A stretch of DNA of 64,000 nt from Thiodiazotropha sp050305635 (GCA_050305635.1 JBNLFS010000096.1:34632-98631), one strand, 5' to 3'. Counted from the first letter of the stretch, positions 34,425 to 43,890 are shown. The notes: a model not told the origin generated them from the sequence alone. A program made the numbers and translations.

Positions 34425-36283
34425 TGCGCACTCCCGGTAAGCGCCGCCGGCTTAATCCCGAGCAGGTACTGATCCATGATCTGGCGGGCGATCGGGGCGG
34501 CCACGGAACCGCCGTGTCCTCCGTTCTCCACCACCACGGCAATCGCGATGCGCGGGTTTTCGATGGGCGCAAAGGCGATGAACAGAGCGTGATCCCGGTT
34601 ACGCCGGGCGACGTTCTCTTCGTCGTACTCCTCGTCCTGTTTCACACTGAAGACCTGGGCGGTACCGGTCTTGCCGGCAATCCGGTAGCTGGGTGACTGA
34701 ATCGAGTGGGCGGTACCCCGGGGGGATTCGATCACTGCGGCCATGGCATCGATGACCTGCTCCCAGTGTTCCGGATCGAGCGGGTGAAGGTCATCGTCGA
34801 TCTTGGGACTGTCCATAATCGTACCATCCGGTTTTTCGATGGTTTCCACGACCCGGGGCCGGGTGCGATGCCCCCGGTTTGCCAGGGTGGCGGTGGCGGA
34901 GGCCAGCTGCAGCGGGGTGGCGAGGAAATAACCCTGGCCGATACCGACGATCAGGGTTTCCCCCGGATACCAGGGCTCCCGGCGTTTCTGGCGTTTCCAC
35001 TCCCGGCTGGGCATCAGGCCAGGCAGTTCATTGTCCAGATCGATACGCGTGGTGTGACCGAAACCGAAGCCATAGAGGAATTCATGCAACCGGTCGATGC
35101 CCAGGGTTCTTGCCAGCTCGTAATAGTAGACGTCACAGGACTCCACGATGGCCTTTTTCATGTCCACCTTGCCATGACCCCACTTTTTCCAGTCCCGGTA
35201 CTTGTGCTCCTTGCCGGGCAGCTGATAGTAGCCGGGACAGTAGGTCTCCTGATGAAAACCGACCACGTCGTACTCCAGGCCGGCCAAGCCGATGAACGGC
35301 TTGACCGTGGAGCCGGGGGGGTATTGACCGCGAATGGCCCGGTTGAACAGAGGATTGTCCGGCGACTCTTCCAGTTCCCGATAGGTCTTTGCGCTGATCC
35401 CCTCAACAAACAGGTTCGGGTCATAGCCGGGTTTGCTGACCAGCACCAGGACGCCGCCGGTCTGGATGTCGATGGCCGCCACGGCGCCATTGAAATCACC
35501 CAGAGCACGCAACGCGGTCTCCTGAAGATCGATATCCAGAAACAGCTTCAGGTTGTCACCCGGACCTGGGGGCTGGTTTTCCAGCACCCGCAGCACCCGG
35601 CCTTTGGCATTGACCTCCACCTGCTGTAAACCGACCTGGCCGTGGAGCAGATTTTCGTAACTCTTCTCCACGCCGTTTTTGCCGATGAAGTTGGTGCCGC
35701 TGTAGTTGGAGGTGTCGATGAGTTGCAGCTCCTTCTCATTGATCCGACCCACATAACCCAGCAGGTGGGCGGTCTCCACGCCCAGGGGATAGTCACGTAA
35801 CAGGGTGGCTTTGACATCCACCCCGGGGAAGCGATGCCGGTGGATGGCGATCCGCGCCACCTCTTCCTCCTTGAGGCGGACCCGGATCGGGATGCTGTCG
35901 AAGCGCCGGCTCTGTTTGCGCAGTTTCCGAAAGCGCTGCACGTCTTCCTCGGAAATCGGGATGATCTTTCCCAATTCCTCGATCGTGGCTTCCAGATCCC
36001 GGGTCTTCTCCGGGGTGATCTCAAGGCTATAGGCGGGTAGGTTCTGCGCCAGGATCACCCCGTTGCGGTCGTAGATCAGACCCCGAGTGGGAGGCAGGGG
36101 CTCCACCTTGACCCGGTTGTCCTGGGAGAGGGTGGTGAAATGCTCATGATTCTGTACCTGCAGGTAGAACAGGCGTCCGATCAGCACCGACAGGAGCAGG
36201 ATCACCAGGGCCGAGGCGGCGATCGCGCGTCCCAGGAACAGCTGGCTCTCGTGCAGGTAGTTCTTGATCGATGATTGGGGCAC
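34421..36283 (-). CDS. mrdA: Penicillin-binding protein 2
   Basis: 620 residues. A short cytoplasmic N terminus is followed by a membrane span (about 19-40) and a pedestal, then the transpeptidase domain with PPGSTVKPFIGL (catalytic Ser), the SCD/SxN region around ESCDVYYY and KTGTAQVFS near residue 543. It crosslinks peptidoglycan for elongation with RodA. It starts 6 bp after the mreD stop and overlaps rodA by 4 bp. Confidence 0.98.
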   Translation of the reverse strand: MPQSSIKNYLHESQLFLGRAIAASALVILLLSVLIGRLFYLQVQNHEHFTTLSQDNRVKVEPLPPTRGLIYDRNGVILAQNLPAYSLEITPEKTRDLEATIEELGKIIPISEEDVQRFRKLRKQSRRFDSIPIRVRLKEEEVARIAIHRHRFPGVDVKATLLRDYPLGVETAHLLGYVGRINEKELQLIDTSNYSGTNFIGKNGVEKSYENLLHGQVGLQQVEVNAKGRVLRVLENQPPGPGDNLKLFLDIDLQETALRALGDFNGAVAAIDIQTGGVLVLVSKPGYDPNLFVEGISAKTYRELEESPDNPLFNRAIRGQYPPGSTVKPFIGLAGLEYDVVGFHQETYCPGYYQLPGKEHKYRDWKKWGHGKVDMKKAIVESCDVYYYELARTLGIDRLHEFLYGFGFGHTTRIDLDNELPGLMPSREWKRQKRREPWYPGETLIVGIGQGYFLATPLQLASATATLANRGHRTRPRVVETIEKPDGTIMDSPKIDDDLHPLDPEHWEQVIDAMAAVIESPRGTAHSIQSPSYRIAGKTGTAQVFSVKQDEEYDEENVARRNRDHALFIAFAPIENPRIAIAVVVENGGHGGSVAAPIARQIMDQYLLGIKPAALTGSAQ

Positions 36284-36289
36284 GGCGGC

Positions 36290-36778
36290 TCAGGAAACAT
36301 TGAAGCGGTGGCTGAGATCCCGCAGCACCACATAGACCCAGGGCCACAACAGGGTCCCGACGAATGGGGTGACCCAGTACCACAGCGATGGCGTGGGGTA
36401 GTTCGCCGCCCCGGTCGACCAGAGCGCCAGCAGACGTTCCACCAGCAGCAGTATGAAAATGGTAAACGCCTGCTGATGCAGCGGCATGACCCGCACCCGC
36501 AGATGCAGCCGCAGCATCAGATAAGCGATCACCGAAAACCCCAGGGCATGCTGACCCAGCAGGGTCCCGGTGAGCACATCCAGCAACAGTCCGGTGCTCC
36601 AGCCCACGCCCACCCCGATTCGTTCCGGTAGATTCATGCACCAATAGATGAGAATCAGGGCGACCCATTGTGGTCGGTAAGTGACTGCCCAGTCGGGGAG
36701 CGGCATGATGGTGAGAATAAAACCCGCCAACAGGGTCAGGTAGACGAGGGTGTTGCGCCCTTGGGTGCCGGCCATCAT
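36290..36778 (-). CDS. mreD: Rod-shape-determining protein MreD
   Basis: 162 residues, polytopic inner-membrane protein with about five spans. The sequence ALILIYWCMNLPERIGVGVGWSTGLLLDVLTGTLLGQHALGF contains the MreD family pattern around PERIGVGVGW. The ATG overlaps the mreC stop by 4 bp. MreD works with MreC and MreB to keep cylindrical growth. Confidence 0.96.
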   Translation of the reverse strand: MMAGTQGRNTLVYLTLLAGFILTIMPLPDWAVTYRPQWVALILIYWCMNLPERIGVGVGWSTGLLLDVLTGTLLGQHALGFSVIAYLMLRLHLRVRVMPLHQQAFTIFILLLVERLLALWSTGAANYPTPSLWYWVTPFVGTLLWPWVYVVLRDLSHRFNVS

Positions 36779-37665
36779 TCGCCTGCCTCCTTGCGGGATA
36801 GCTCGTCAGAGGGGGTAACCGTCGTAGTCTCCCCGGTTTCGCTCTCGGAAGGAGGCTGGGTCTCCACCGGCTTGCCGGGGCTGATCCCGGGGTCGAGGGT
36901 CCATACCAGAAGCACCTCGCGGATTCGGTCCAGATGCGCGGTGGTCTGAGCGATGACCGAGGCGAAGGGTTGGCCGGGAATACGCCGGACCTCGACCACT
37001 TCTGCGACCGGATACCCGGGGGGGAAGGCCCCGCCGAGACCGGAGGTGACCAGCAGGTCACCGACCTGGATGTCTGCGTTGTTCGGCAGATGCGGGAGTT
37101 CCAGCTGGTTGATCAGACCGGTGCCCAGGGCGATGGTGCGCAGCCCGTTGCGGTTGACCTGCACCGGCAGAGCATGGGCCGCGTCGGTGATCAGCAGGAC
37201 GTTGGCGGAGAACGGGTTGATATGGGTGACCTGGCCCACCACCGCATTGGCGTCGAGGACCGGCTGGCCCTCGAATAGACCGGAAGTGCTGCCCTTGTTG
37301 ATCAACACCTCCTGGCGGAAGGGATCCTGTTCCACCGAGACCAGCTCGGCGATCAGCACCCGGTCACCCACCTTGAAGGAGGAGTCGAGGAGGCCGCGCA
37401 GACGCATGTTCTCCGCTTCCAGGGATTCGAACTTCTGTAAACGCGCGCGCAACAGCACGTTCTCTTCGTGCAGCCGGTCGCGCTGCGCCTCGAGTTCGTT
37501 ACGGCTGACCAGGGCGTCGCTGGCCGATTCGCTCAGCAACACCGGCACACTGGCCAGATACTGGATCGGATAGAGCAGCACCGAAAGGGCGGCGCGCAGG
37601 GATTCCAAGTGGTTGTAACGGTGATCCATGACCATCAGGGAGATGGACAGGAGGATCGCCACCAC
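36775..37665 (-). CDS. mreC: Rod-shape-determining protein MreC
   Basis: 296 residues from a GTG. An N-terminal membrane segment, coiled coil (about 55-95) and periplasmic beta domain (VLINKGSTSGLFEGQPV, DLLVTSGLGGAFPPGYPVA) are all standard. The acidic, Thr-rich C-terminal tail is variable in the family. The true start may be upstream: the same frame reads IKLIFTQGPSITTRL over 37666-37710, which is the conserved MreC N terminus, but no ATG, GTG or TTG precedes it in frame after a stop at 37717-37719. ATC or CTG starts would be needed. It overlaps mreD by 4 bp. Confidence 0.92.
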   Translation of the reverse strand: MVAILLSISLMVMDHRYNHLESLRAALSVLLYPIQYLASVPVLLSESASDALVSRNELEAQRDRLHEENVLLRARLQKFESLEAENMRLRGLLDSSFKVGDRVLIAELVSVEQDPFRQEVLINKGSTSGLFEGQPVLDANAVVGQVTHINPFSANVLLITDAAHALPVQVNRNGLRTIALGTGLINQLELPHLPNNADIQVGDLLVTSGLGGAFPPGYPVAEVVEVRRIPGQPFASVIAQTTAHLDRIREVLLVWTLDPGISPGKPVETQPPSESETGETTTVTPSDELSRKEAGE

Positions 37666-37755
37666 CAGGCGGGTGGTGATCGAAGGTCCTTGTGTGAAAA
37701 TCAGTTTGATAGCTGATCAACTCCAATGCACGGGTGGTCGCGGGGTATCCTGGGG

Positions 37756-37781
37756 GCGAAAACGGACCGGTCCGTTTTCGC
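37756..37781. promoter_or_regulatory. Perfect 26-bp palindrome between mreB and mreC
   Basis: GCGAAAACGGACC is followed directly by its exact reverse complement, GGTCCGTTTTCGC. A second smaller one, GAGCGGGACCCGCTC, lies at 37788-37802. In the transcript it folds as a very stable stem just after the mreB stop, so it is a likely attenuator, RNA-processing or 3'-end-protecting structure that lets mreB exceed mreCD. Confidence 0.65.
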
Positions 37782-37800
37782 TAGAGTGAGCGGGACCCGC

Positions 37801-38850
37801 TCAATCCACCATGAAGAACTCGCCGCCCCGTTCGTCGATCAGTTCGAGGGCGCGCCCACCGCCGCGGGCCACGCAGGTCAGCGGGTCCTCCGCCACGATC
37901 ACGGGCAGGCCGGTCTCTTCCTGCAGCAGATGATCGATATCCTTGAGCAGGGCGCCGCCACCGGTCAGTACGATGCCCCGTTCGGCCACATCCGCACCCA
38001 GTTCCGGGGGCGTCTGTTCCAGCGCGGTCTTGACTGCGCCGACGATTCCGGAGAGGGGCTCCTGCAAGGCCTCGAGAATCTCATTGCTGTTGAGGGTGAA
38101 ACTGCGCGGGATACCTTCTGCCAGATTGCGCCCTTTGACCTCGATCTCCTTCACCTCGTTCCCCGGATAGGCGGAGCCGATCTCGTGTTTCACCCGTTCC
38201 GCGGTGGCTTCACCGATCAGAGTGCCGTAGTTGCGCCGTACATAGTTGACGATCGCCTCGTCGAACCGGTCACCGCCGACCCGCACCGAGTTGGCGTAGA
38301 CGATGCCGTTGAGGGAGATGATGGCCACTTCCGAGGTACCGCCGCCGATGTCCAGAACCATTGAACCACGGGCCTCGTCCACCGGCAGTCCGGCGCCGAT
38401 GGCGGCGGACATGGGCTCTTCGATCAGATAGACCTCGCGGGCCCCGGCCCCGGCCGCGGACTCCTTGATCGCACGCCGTTCCACCTGGGTGGAGCCACAG
38501 GGCACGCACACCAGCACCCGGGGACTGGGGCGGATGATCCGGGTTTCGTGCACCTTGTGGATGAAATACTGCAACATCTTCTCGGTCACAGTGAAGTCGG
38601 CGATCACGCCCTCCTTCATGGGACGGATGGCGGTGATGTTGGTGGGGGTGCGACCGAGCATCTTCTTCGCGTCCTCGCCGACCGCTACCACGGACTTGGC
38701 GCCGCCCGGCCCCCGGTCCTGGCGTATCGCGACCACCGAGGGTTCATTGAGTACGATGCCCTGACCCCGGGCGTAGATCAGCGTGTTGGCGGTGCCCAGA
38801 TCGATGGACAGGTCATTGGAAAATATGCCACGGATGCGTCGGAACAGCAT
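37801..38850 (-). CDS. mreB: Actin-like cell-shape protein MreB
   Basis: 349 residues, near E. coli MreB (347). ATP-binding motifs are LSIDLGTANTLIYARGQG, GGGTSEVAIISLNGIVY and GIVLTGGGALLKDIDHL. MreB filaments run under the inner membrane and place the elongation machinery. It heads the operon mreB-mreC-mreD-mrdA-rodA-mltB-rlpA-dacA-ybeD-lipB. In many relatives gatC is divergent from mreB; here gatC is 17.5 kb away, beyond an accessory block. Confidence 0.98.
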   Translation of the reverse strand: MLFRRIRGIFSNDLSIDLGTANTLIYARGQGIVLNEPSVVAIRQDRGPGGAKSVVAVGEDAKKMLGRTPTNITAIRPMKEGVIADFTVTEKMLQYFIHKVHETRIIRPSPRVLVCVPCGSTQVERRAIKESAAGAGAREVYLIEEPMSAAIGAGLPVDEARGSMVLDIGGGTSEVAIISLNGIVYANSVRVGGDRFDEAIVNYVRRNYGTLIGEATAERVKHEIGSAYPGNEVKEIEVKGRNLAEGIPRSFTLNSNEILEALQEPLSGIVGAVKTALEQTPPELGADVAERGIVLTGGGALLKDIDHLLQEETGLPVIVAEDPLTCVARGGGRALELIDERGGEFFMVD

Positions 38851-39447
38851 GGATCTCTTAATCTTACGAAGTTAGGTTGGAAACGTGTCTTACCCTGGGG
38901 TTCGGCGCCATTGCGGAACAGGGGCTATGGCAGGCTCGAAGATCCGGGTACAACAACAGACGGCTAATCCACCAATGGTACAGGAGTTGGACAAAAAAGT
39001 GGAAGGCGAAGTGGGGATAATTTCGTTTTTTGCAAGCCTGTCCGGAAATCGCTATCCCACGAGTCAGACCATGGCCTGAGAACTGTTCTGAAGGGGAGAC
39101 TGCTGGACTACCCCGTGTCTTGTTGATTTCACCAATCTGGATGAGGGGAACCACAGCATTGGGATTCCCGGGGCCGGTATTGAGTTATCAGGTCGATTGA
39201 GATGTTTTTGTGATCTGCTTTCAAGAACAAACAGATATCAATGGATAGTATCCCAACTCACTGCATGGATAGGAACTGCTTTCGGGTGGGGTGCCAGCTT
39301 GTTACTGAAGGTTTTTCCGTGCACTGCCTATTTGTGTTTCGTCTGCCGGTGAACACGCGGATCCGCATCGCGTCCGCTTTTGCACAGGTAAAAGCGGCTG
39401 GAATTAGGCGATATAAAAATAACTAATAGAGTAAAAGGGATAGCTCA
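38851..39447. other. Long spacer between mreB and the cellulase gene
   Basis: About 600 bp, no supported gene. It holds the mreB promoter region and the leader of the cellulase. A hairpin CCGCTTTT-GCACAGGT-AAAAGCGG (39374-39397) lies 51 bp before the cellulase start. This is the left edge of the 17.5-kb accessory block. Confidence 0.5.
39374..39397 (+). promoter_or_regulatory. Stem-loop in cellulase leader
   Basis: An 8-bp perfect stem CCGCTTTT/AAAAGCGG with an 8-base loop. It could be an operator or an mRNA structure. No regulator is identified. Confidence 0.4.
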
Positions 39448-42400
39448 ATGCATCAAAAAGGTCACGGGTCGCGTTCGAAGCGACTGACGTTAGCCCACAC
39501 GGTCGTTTCACTCGGAATGATTACCGCCCACTCCCTGGTTTTCGCCGCGGGAGGTGAGCAGTGTGCGATGACTAAGGTCAATGATTGGGGTTCGGGGTTT
39601 CAAGGCGAAGCGGTGGTTACAAACGATACCTCCGAAAGGATCGGTATCTGGTCGATCACCTTCGATGCGGACTTCAATATCGATCAAATCTGGAATGCGA
39701 AGATCGTCGCTCACAACGGTAATACGTATGTGGTGGAAGCGGCGAACAATAACAAATCGATCCAGCCAGGTGCTGAAGTCAGATTTGGCTTTATCGGGAG
39801 TCCCGGCAACCGCCAACTGTCCTGTGAGTATGCCTTGCAAGACAAAACACAGCCCAGTTCCTCTTCCTCGGTTTCGATGGAAACTGTCAATGATTGGGGT
39901 AGCGCATTTAAAGGGCAAGCCAGGATTACCAATACCGGCTCGAATGAGATCAATGGCTGGACACTGAGTTTTGATGCCGATTTTGAGATACAGCAGGTTT
40001 GGAATGCCAGACTGGTATCTCACAAAGGATCCCTGTACGTGCTGGAGAGTGCCGGGTGGAATGAGAGCATCGTTCCTGGTGGTCAGGTGGATTTTGGCTT
40101 TATCGCCTCGCCGGGCGGGTCAGCTCTGCCTGCTGTGTTTCGCTTAAATGGCATTGAAGTGAGTACCAACCCACCCGATCCGACACCGGTTCCGAACCCG
40201 ATTCCAGCTCCAGACCCGACACCGGTTCCCGATCCGACACCGGCTCCCGATCCGACACCGGATCCCAATCCGACACCGGATCCCGACCCGACACCGGTTC
40301 CGGACCCGACACCGGATCCAGATCCAACGCCCGAACCGACTCCGGACCCGCTTCCTGAGCCGAGCGGCAATTGCCTGGATGGTGATCTGTTCTGCGAGAA
40401 CTTCGAGTCTCAGACTGGTGGCAGTGCGATCAGCTCTGCGTGGACCCTCGAAAGCCGGGCTGCCTCGGCGACCATCGACTCAGTCCATGCCAACGGTTCT
40501 CAGGCCTTGCATCTGAACGCCACTGACAATGGTATGGCTTTCCTGGTGCCCAACAATTTTGCGCCCCCTGGCAACAGCTTCTATGGGCGCATGCGCCTGT
40601 GGGTGGATGCCTTCCCAACCCAGCCGGACTACGCCCATTTCACCATGGTCGAGGCATCCGGGAGCGGTAGCGGTACCCTGGTGCGTCCGGTTGGCGGGCA
40701 ATACATACCGGGCCATGCCAACGAAGTCCCTCTGTGGGGCGTGGGCAGCGATGGCGGTTCGACCGGAGACTGGACCAACTGGCAGGACAGCGCGCCCACG
40801 GCGAGCGGTCGCTGGGTTTGCATGGAATGGCAAATGGACGCGACCGACAACCGGGTCAATGTCTGGATCGACGGCGTGGCGAAACCCGAATTGAGCGTCT
40901 CGACCCAGGAGCATGGCGGTAGCAGCGGTGACTTCGTCTTTCCGGATTTCGATAAAATCCGCTTGGGTTGGCAGCTCTATCAAGGTGGATCAACACCAGC
41001 GAACTTCGACATTTGGTTGGACGACCTTGCTTTAAGCACTACCCGAGTGGGTTGTGGCGCAAGCGTGCCCGATGAGCCGGCGGTGCATGCGGATAATCCC
41101 TACGCGGATGCGGTCCCGTATATCGACCCCGAGTGGTCGTCCCTCGCCATCGATTCGGCCAACCGTGCGCCTGCGGAACTCAAGCAGGCGATTGCGGAAG
41201 TCGCGCAGCAGCCGACCGCAGTCTGGCTCGATCGGATTGCGGCAATTGACGGCACTGCGAACGTTATGGGACTTGCGGAGCACCTGGATGAGGCCGTGAG
41301 ACAGCAAGCCGCCGCGGGTGGGGGTAAGCCCTTGGTGTTTGAACTGGTTGTTTACGATCTTCCCGACCGGGATTGTGCCGCACTGGCCTCTAACGGCGAG
41401 TTGAAGCTCGAAGATGATGGGATGAATCGTTACAAGACCGAGTATATCGATCACATTGTGACGGTGCTGCAATCGAAGCCGGCCTATCGCAATTTGCGTA
41501 TCGTGGCCGTGGTAGAACCCGATTCACTGCCCAACCTGGTGACCAACATGGATCTGCCCTCCTGCACGAACGCGGCGGCAGGTTATAAAGAGGGTGTGGC
41601 CTATGCGATCGAGAAGCTGGCTGCGATGGATAATGTCTATATCTACCTCGATATGGCGCATTCCGGCTGGTTGGGTTGGGAGCATGGCGACAAGGCGGCA
41701 CAGCTCTACCGGGAGGTCATGAACACTGCGGGTGGTGAGTCGCTGGTGCGCGGTTTTACCACCAATGTGGCGAACTATTCCGCCCTCGAAGAGCCCTTCA
41801 ATCCCTATGACGACCAAAATGCCTACATGGATTTGATCGTCAACTGGTATGAGTGGAACCGGGTGATCGATGAGAAGAGTTTCGTGACGGGTATGCGCGA
41901 GCGTTTTCCGAATCACGCCTTCCTGATCGATACCGGACGCAATGGCTGGAGAGCGCAACCGGAGGGTGTACCGATCGAGGCGCGCACCCATCGTGGCAAT
42001 TGGTGCAATATCCAGGAAGCCGGTATTGGCGAGCGGCCACGGGTTGAGCCGATGGCGGGCGTGGACGCCTATGTCTGGATCAAGCCGCCGGGTGCATCCG
42101 ATGGTACCAGCGATGCCTCGCAAACTACCCCTGATGAGGAGGGTAAACGCTTTGACCCGATGTGTGGCGGGGACCCGGTGGTTCGTGAAAAGGGACAGGC
42201 CGTTGTCACGGATGCCATGAGCGGCGCTCCTGCTGCCGGCAAGTGGTTTGACGAACATTTCTTCATGTTGGTGCGGAACGCGACGCCGGCGCTACAAGGC
42301 CCCGTGGAGCCCACTCCGGACCCCGTACCGACACCGGATCCAGAGCCGACACCGGACCCCGTACCGACGCCGGATCCAGACCCGACACCGGATCCCGTAC

Positions 42401-43890
42401 CGACACCGGATCCCGTACCGACACCGGACCCCGTACCGACACCGGATCCCGTACCGACACCGGATCCCGTACCGACACCGGATCCCGTGCCGGATCCAAC
42501 TCCAGAGCCGTCACAGGGTATGTTCCGGGTCGACGCGGAAGGTGCGATCACCAGGAAGGGAGAGGAAATGCCCATACACTGCGGCGCCTGGTTCGGTTTG
42601 GAGGGCCAACAGGAACCCCCCGATGCCGAGAACAATCCAGGCGGGGCGGCACTGGAGCTTTACGTGGGTAACATGTGGTGGAATCCGACGGGACGCACCA
42701 TTCAGCAGACCATGAATGAAATCAAGGCACAGGGTTTTAATGTGATCCGCTTGCCGATCGCACCCCAGACCCTTGATCCGACAGACCCACAGGGTATCGG
42801 TTGGGCGCCCTATGGCGGCGCGTTGAAGAACGATCCCTCGGTTCAGCAGGAAAATGCCCGTCAGGCGTTGGAGGATTTCATCAAGTTGGCGGACCAGAAC
42901 GATCTCAATGTCATCATCGATATTCACTCCTGCTCGAACTATGTGGGCTGGCGTGCGGGACGTCTGGATGCCAAGCCTCCCTATGTGGATGCGGATCGGG
43001 AGGGTTACGTCTACACCCGTGAGGAACACTCCTGTTCCGCGGTTGGTAATCCGTCCAGCGTTACCACGGTAGCAGCCTATGGCAAGGATGCCTGGCTGAA
43101 TGATCTGCGGGAAGTCGCCGGACTGTCGCAACAGTTGGGCGTGGACAACATCCTGGCGATCGACATCTTCAACGAGCCCTGGGAGTACTCCTGGGCCGAG
43201 TGGAAGGGGCTTGCCGAAGATGCCTATCAGGCCATCAGTGCGGTTAACGATGATGTACTGATCATGGTAGAGGGTATCGGTTCCGAGCTGAAGGACGGGA
43301 CGAAGATCGCGCATGGCAATGAAGCATCCAATCCGAACTGGGGTGAAAACTTCTATTCGGCGGCATCCGCGCCTCTGAATATACCCAAGGAGCGTTTGGT
43401 GCTGTCACCCCATACCTATGGTCCTTCGGTATTTGTGCAGCAGCAGTTCGTGGATCCCTTGCAACCCGGGTGTGCCGGACTGGATGGTAATGCGGCAGGT
43501 GATGCCCAGTGTAATCTCGTCATCGACCCGGCAACCCTGAAGGCGGGATGGGACGAGCACTTTGGTTACCTGCGTGATCAAGGCTATGCCTTCATCGTGG
43601 GCGAGTTCGGCGGATTGTGGAACTGGCCCAACGGCGCAAGCCAGGCGGAACAGTCCCGTTGGAGTCATCTGTCTCCCGGCAAGGATGCTGAATGGCAGAA
43701 CGCCTTTGTGGATTATGCCCGGGAGAAGAAGATGAACGCCTGCTACTGGGCAATCAATCCGGAGTCTGCGGATACGGGGGGGCTATATGGCACCACCTAT
43801 GTTCCCGGTTCGAACGAATCCGGCTGGGGAACCTGGACATCCATTGACGGGAACAAAATGGAGATGTTGAAGCGTTTATGGGATCAGTAG
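39448..43890 (+). CDS. Secreted bifunctional GH6-GH5 cellulase with two CBM2-like and a Cip1-like domain
   Basis: 1480 residues. Order seen: signal peptide (1-34), CBM2-like carbohydrate-binding domain 1 (39-127, flanking Cys39 and Cys126), CBM2-like domain 2 (about 143-233), Pro-Asp-Thr linker (238-306), a Cip1/polysaccharide-lyase-like beta-sandwich (309-537), GH6 (about 548-950), a second DP-T-P linker (953-1022), and GH5 (about 1024-1478). GH6 has VVEPDSLPNL (Asp692) and WIKPPGASDGTSD (Asp885). GH5 has the acid/base in FNEPWEY (Glu1243) and nucleophile in VGEFGGLW (Glu1386). Exo- and endoglucanase action on cellulose outside the cell is inferred. The linkers are near-identical codon repeats. 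A strong terminator follows. It is flanked by housekeeping genes, so acquisition is likely. Confidence 0.9.
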   Translation: MHQKGHGSRSKRLTLAHTVVSLGMITAHSLVFAAGGEQCAMTKVNDWGSGFQGEAVVTNDTSERIGIWSITFDADFNIDQIWNAKIVAHNGNTYVVEAANNNKSIQPGAEVRFGFIGSPGNRQLSCEYALQDKTQPSSSSSVSMETVNDWGSAFKGQARITNTGSNEINGWTLSFDADFEIQQVWNARLVSHKGSLYVLESAGWNESIVPGGQVDFGFIASPGGSALPAVFRLNGIEVSTNPPDPTPVPNPIPAPDPTPVPDPTPAPDPTPDPNPTPDPDPTPVPDPTPDPDPTPEPTPDPLPEPSGNCLDGDLFCENFESQTGGSAISSAWTLESRAASATIDSVHANGSQALHLNATDNGMAFLVPNNFAPPGNSFYGRMRLWVDAFPTQPDYAHFTMVEASGSGSGTLVRPVGGQYIPGHANEVPLWGVGSDGGSTGDWTNWQDSAPTASGRWVCMEWQMDATDNRVNVWIDGVAKPELSVSTQEHGGSSGDFVFPDFDKIRLGWQLYQGGSTPANFDIWLDDLALSTTRVGCGASVPDEPAVHADNPYADAVPYIDPEWSSLAIDSANRAPAELKQAIAEVAQQPTAVWLDRIAAIDGTANVMGLAEHLDEAVRQQAAAGGGKPLVFELVVYDLPDRDCAALASNGELKLEDDGMNRYKTEYIDHIVTVLQSKPAYRNLRIVAVVEPDSLPNLVTNMDLPSCTNAAAGYKEGVAYAIEKLAAMDNVYIYLDMAHSGWLGWEHGDKAAQLYREVMNTAGGESLVRGFTTNVANYSALEEPFNPYDDQNAYMDLIVNWYEWNRVIDEKSFVTGMRERFPNHAFLIDTGRNGWRAQPEGVPIEARTHRGNWCNIQEAGIGERPRVEPMAGVDAYVWIKPPGASDGTSDASQTTPDEEGKRFDPMCGGDPVVREKGQAVVTDAMSGAPAAGKWFDEHFFMLVRNATPALQGPVEPTPDPVPTPDPEPTPDPVPTPDPDPTPDPVPTPDPVPTPDPVPTPDPVPTPDPVPTPDPVPDPTPEPSQGMFRVDAEGAITRKGEEMPIHCGAWFGLEGQQEPPDAENNPGGAALELYVGNMWWNPTGRTIQQTMNEIKAQGFNVIRLPIAPQTLDPTDPQGIGWAPYGGALKNDPSVQQENARQALEDFIKLADQNDLNVIIDIHSCSNYVGWRAGRLDAKPPYVDADREGYVYTREEHSCSAVGNPSSVTTVAAYGKDAWLNDLREVAGLSQQLGVDNILAIDIFNEPWEYSWAEWKGLAEDAYQAISAVNDDVLIMVEGIGSELKDGTKIAHGNEASNPNWGENFYSAASAPLNIPKERLVLSPHTYGPSVFVQQQFVDPLQPGCAGLDGNAAGDAQCNLVIDPATLKAGWDEHFGYLRDQGYAFIVGEFGGLWNWPNGASQAEQSRWSHLSPGKDAEWQNAFVDYAREKKMNACYWAINPESADTGGLYGTTYVPGSNESGWGTWTSIDGNKMEMLKRLWDQ
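40177..40362 (+). repeat. Tandem repeat DNA encoding Pro-Asp-Thr linker 1
   Basis: Repeated units of the type CCGACACCGGATCCCGA and CCGACACCGGTTCCCGA encode PDPTPV/PDPTPD-type hexapeptides. Low complexity, and it can expand or contract by slippage. It separates the CBMs from the Cip1-like domain. Confidence 0.8.
42304..42510 (+). repeat. Tandem repeat DNA encoding Pro-Asp linker 2
   Basis: Near-identical 18-bp units of the kind ACACCGGATCCCGTACCG encode PTPDPV hexapeptides. It lies between the GH6 and GH5 domains and is more uniform than linker 1, suggesting recent amplification. Confidence 0.85.

Noticed and set aside
34706..35629. Plus-strand frame of about 300 residues opposite mrdA
   Set aside because: The minus strand encodes a complete PBP2 with all catalytic motifs; the plus frame is a GC-rich shadow.
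39374..39397. Riboswitch in the cellulase leader
   Set aside because: Only a simple 8-bp stem is visible; no conserved aptamer pattern.
40177..42510. PDPTP repeats as a frameshift or assembly artefact
   Set aside because: The reading frame is open throughout and the repeats join well-defined domains, as linkers do.
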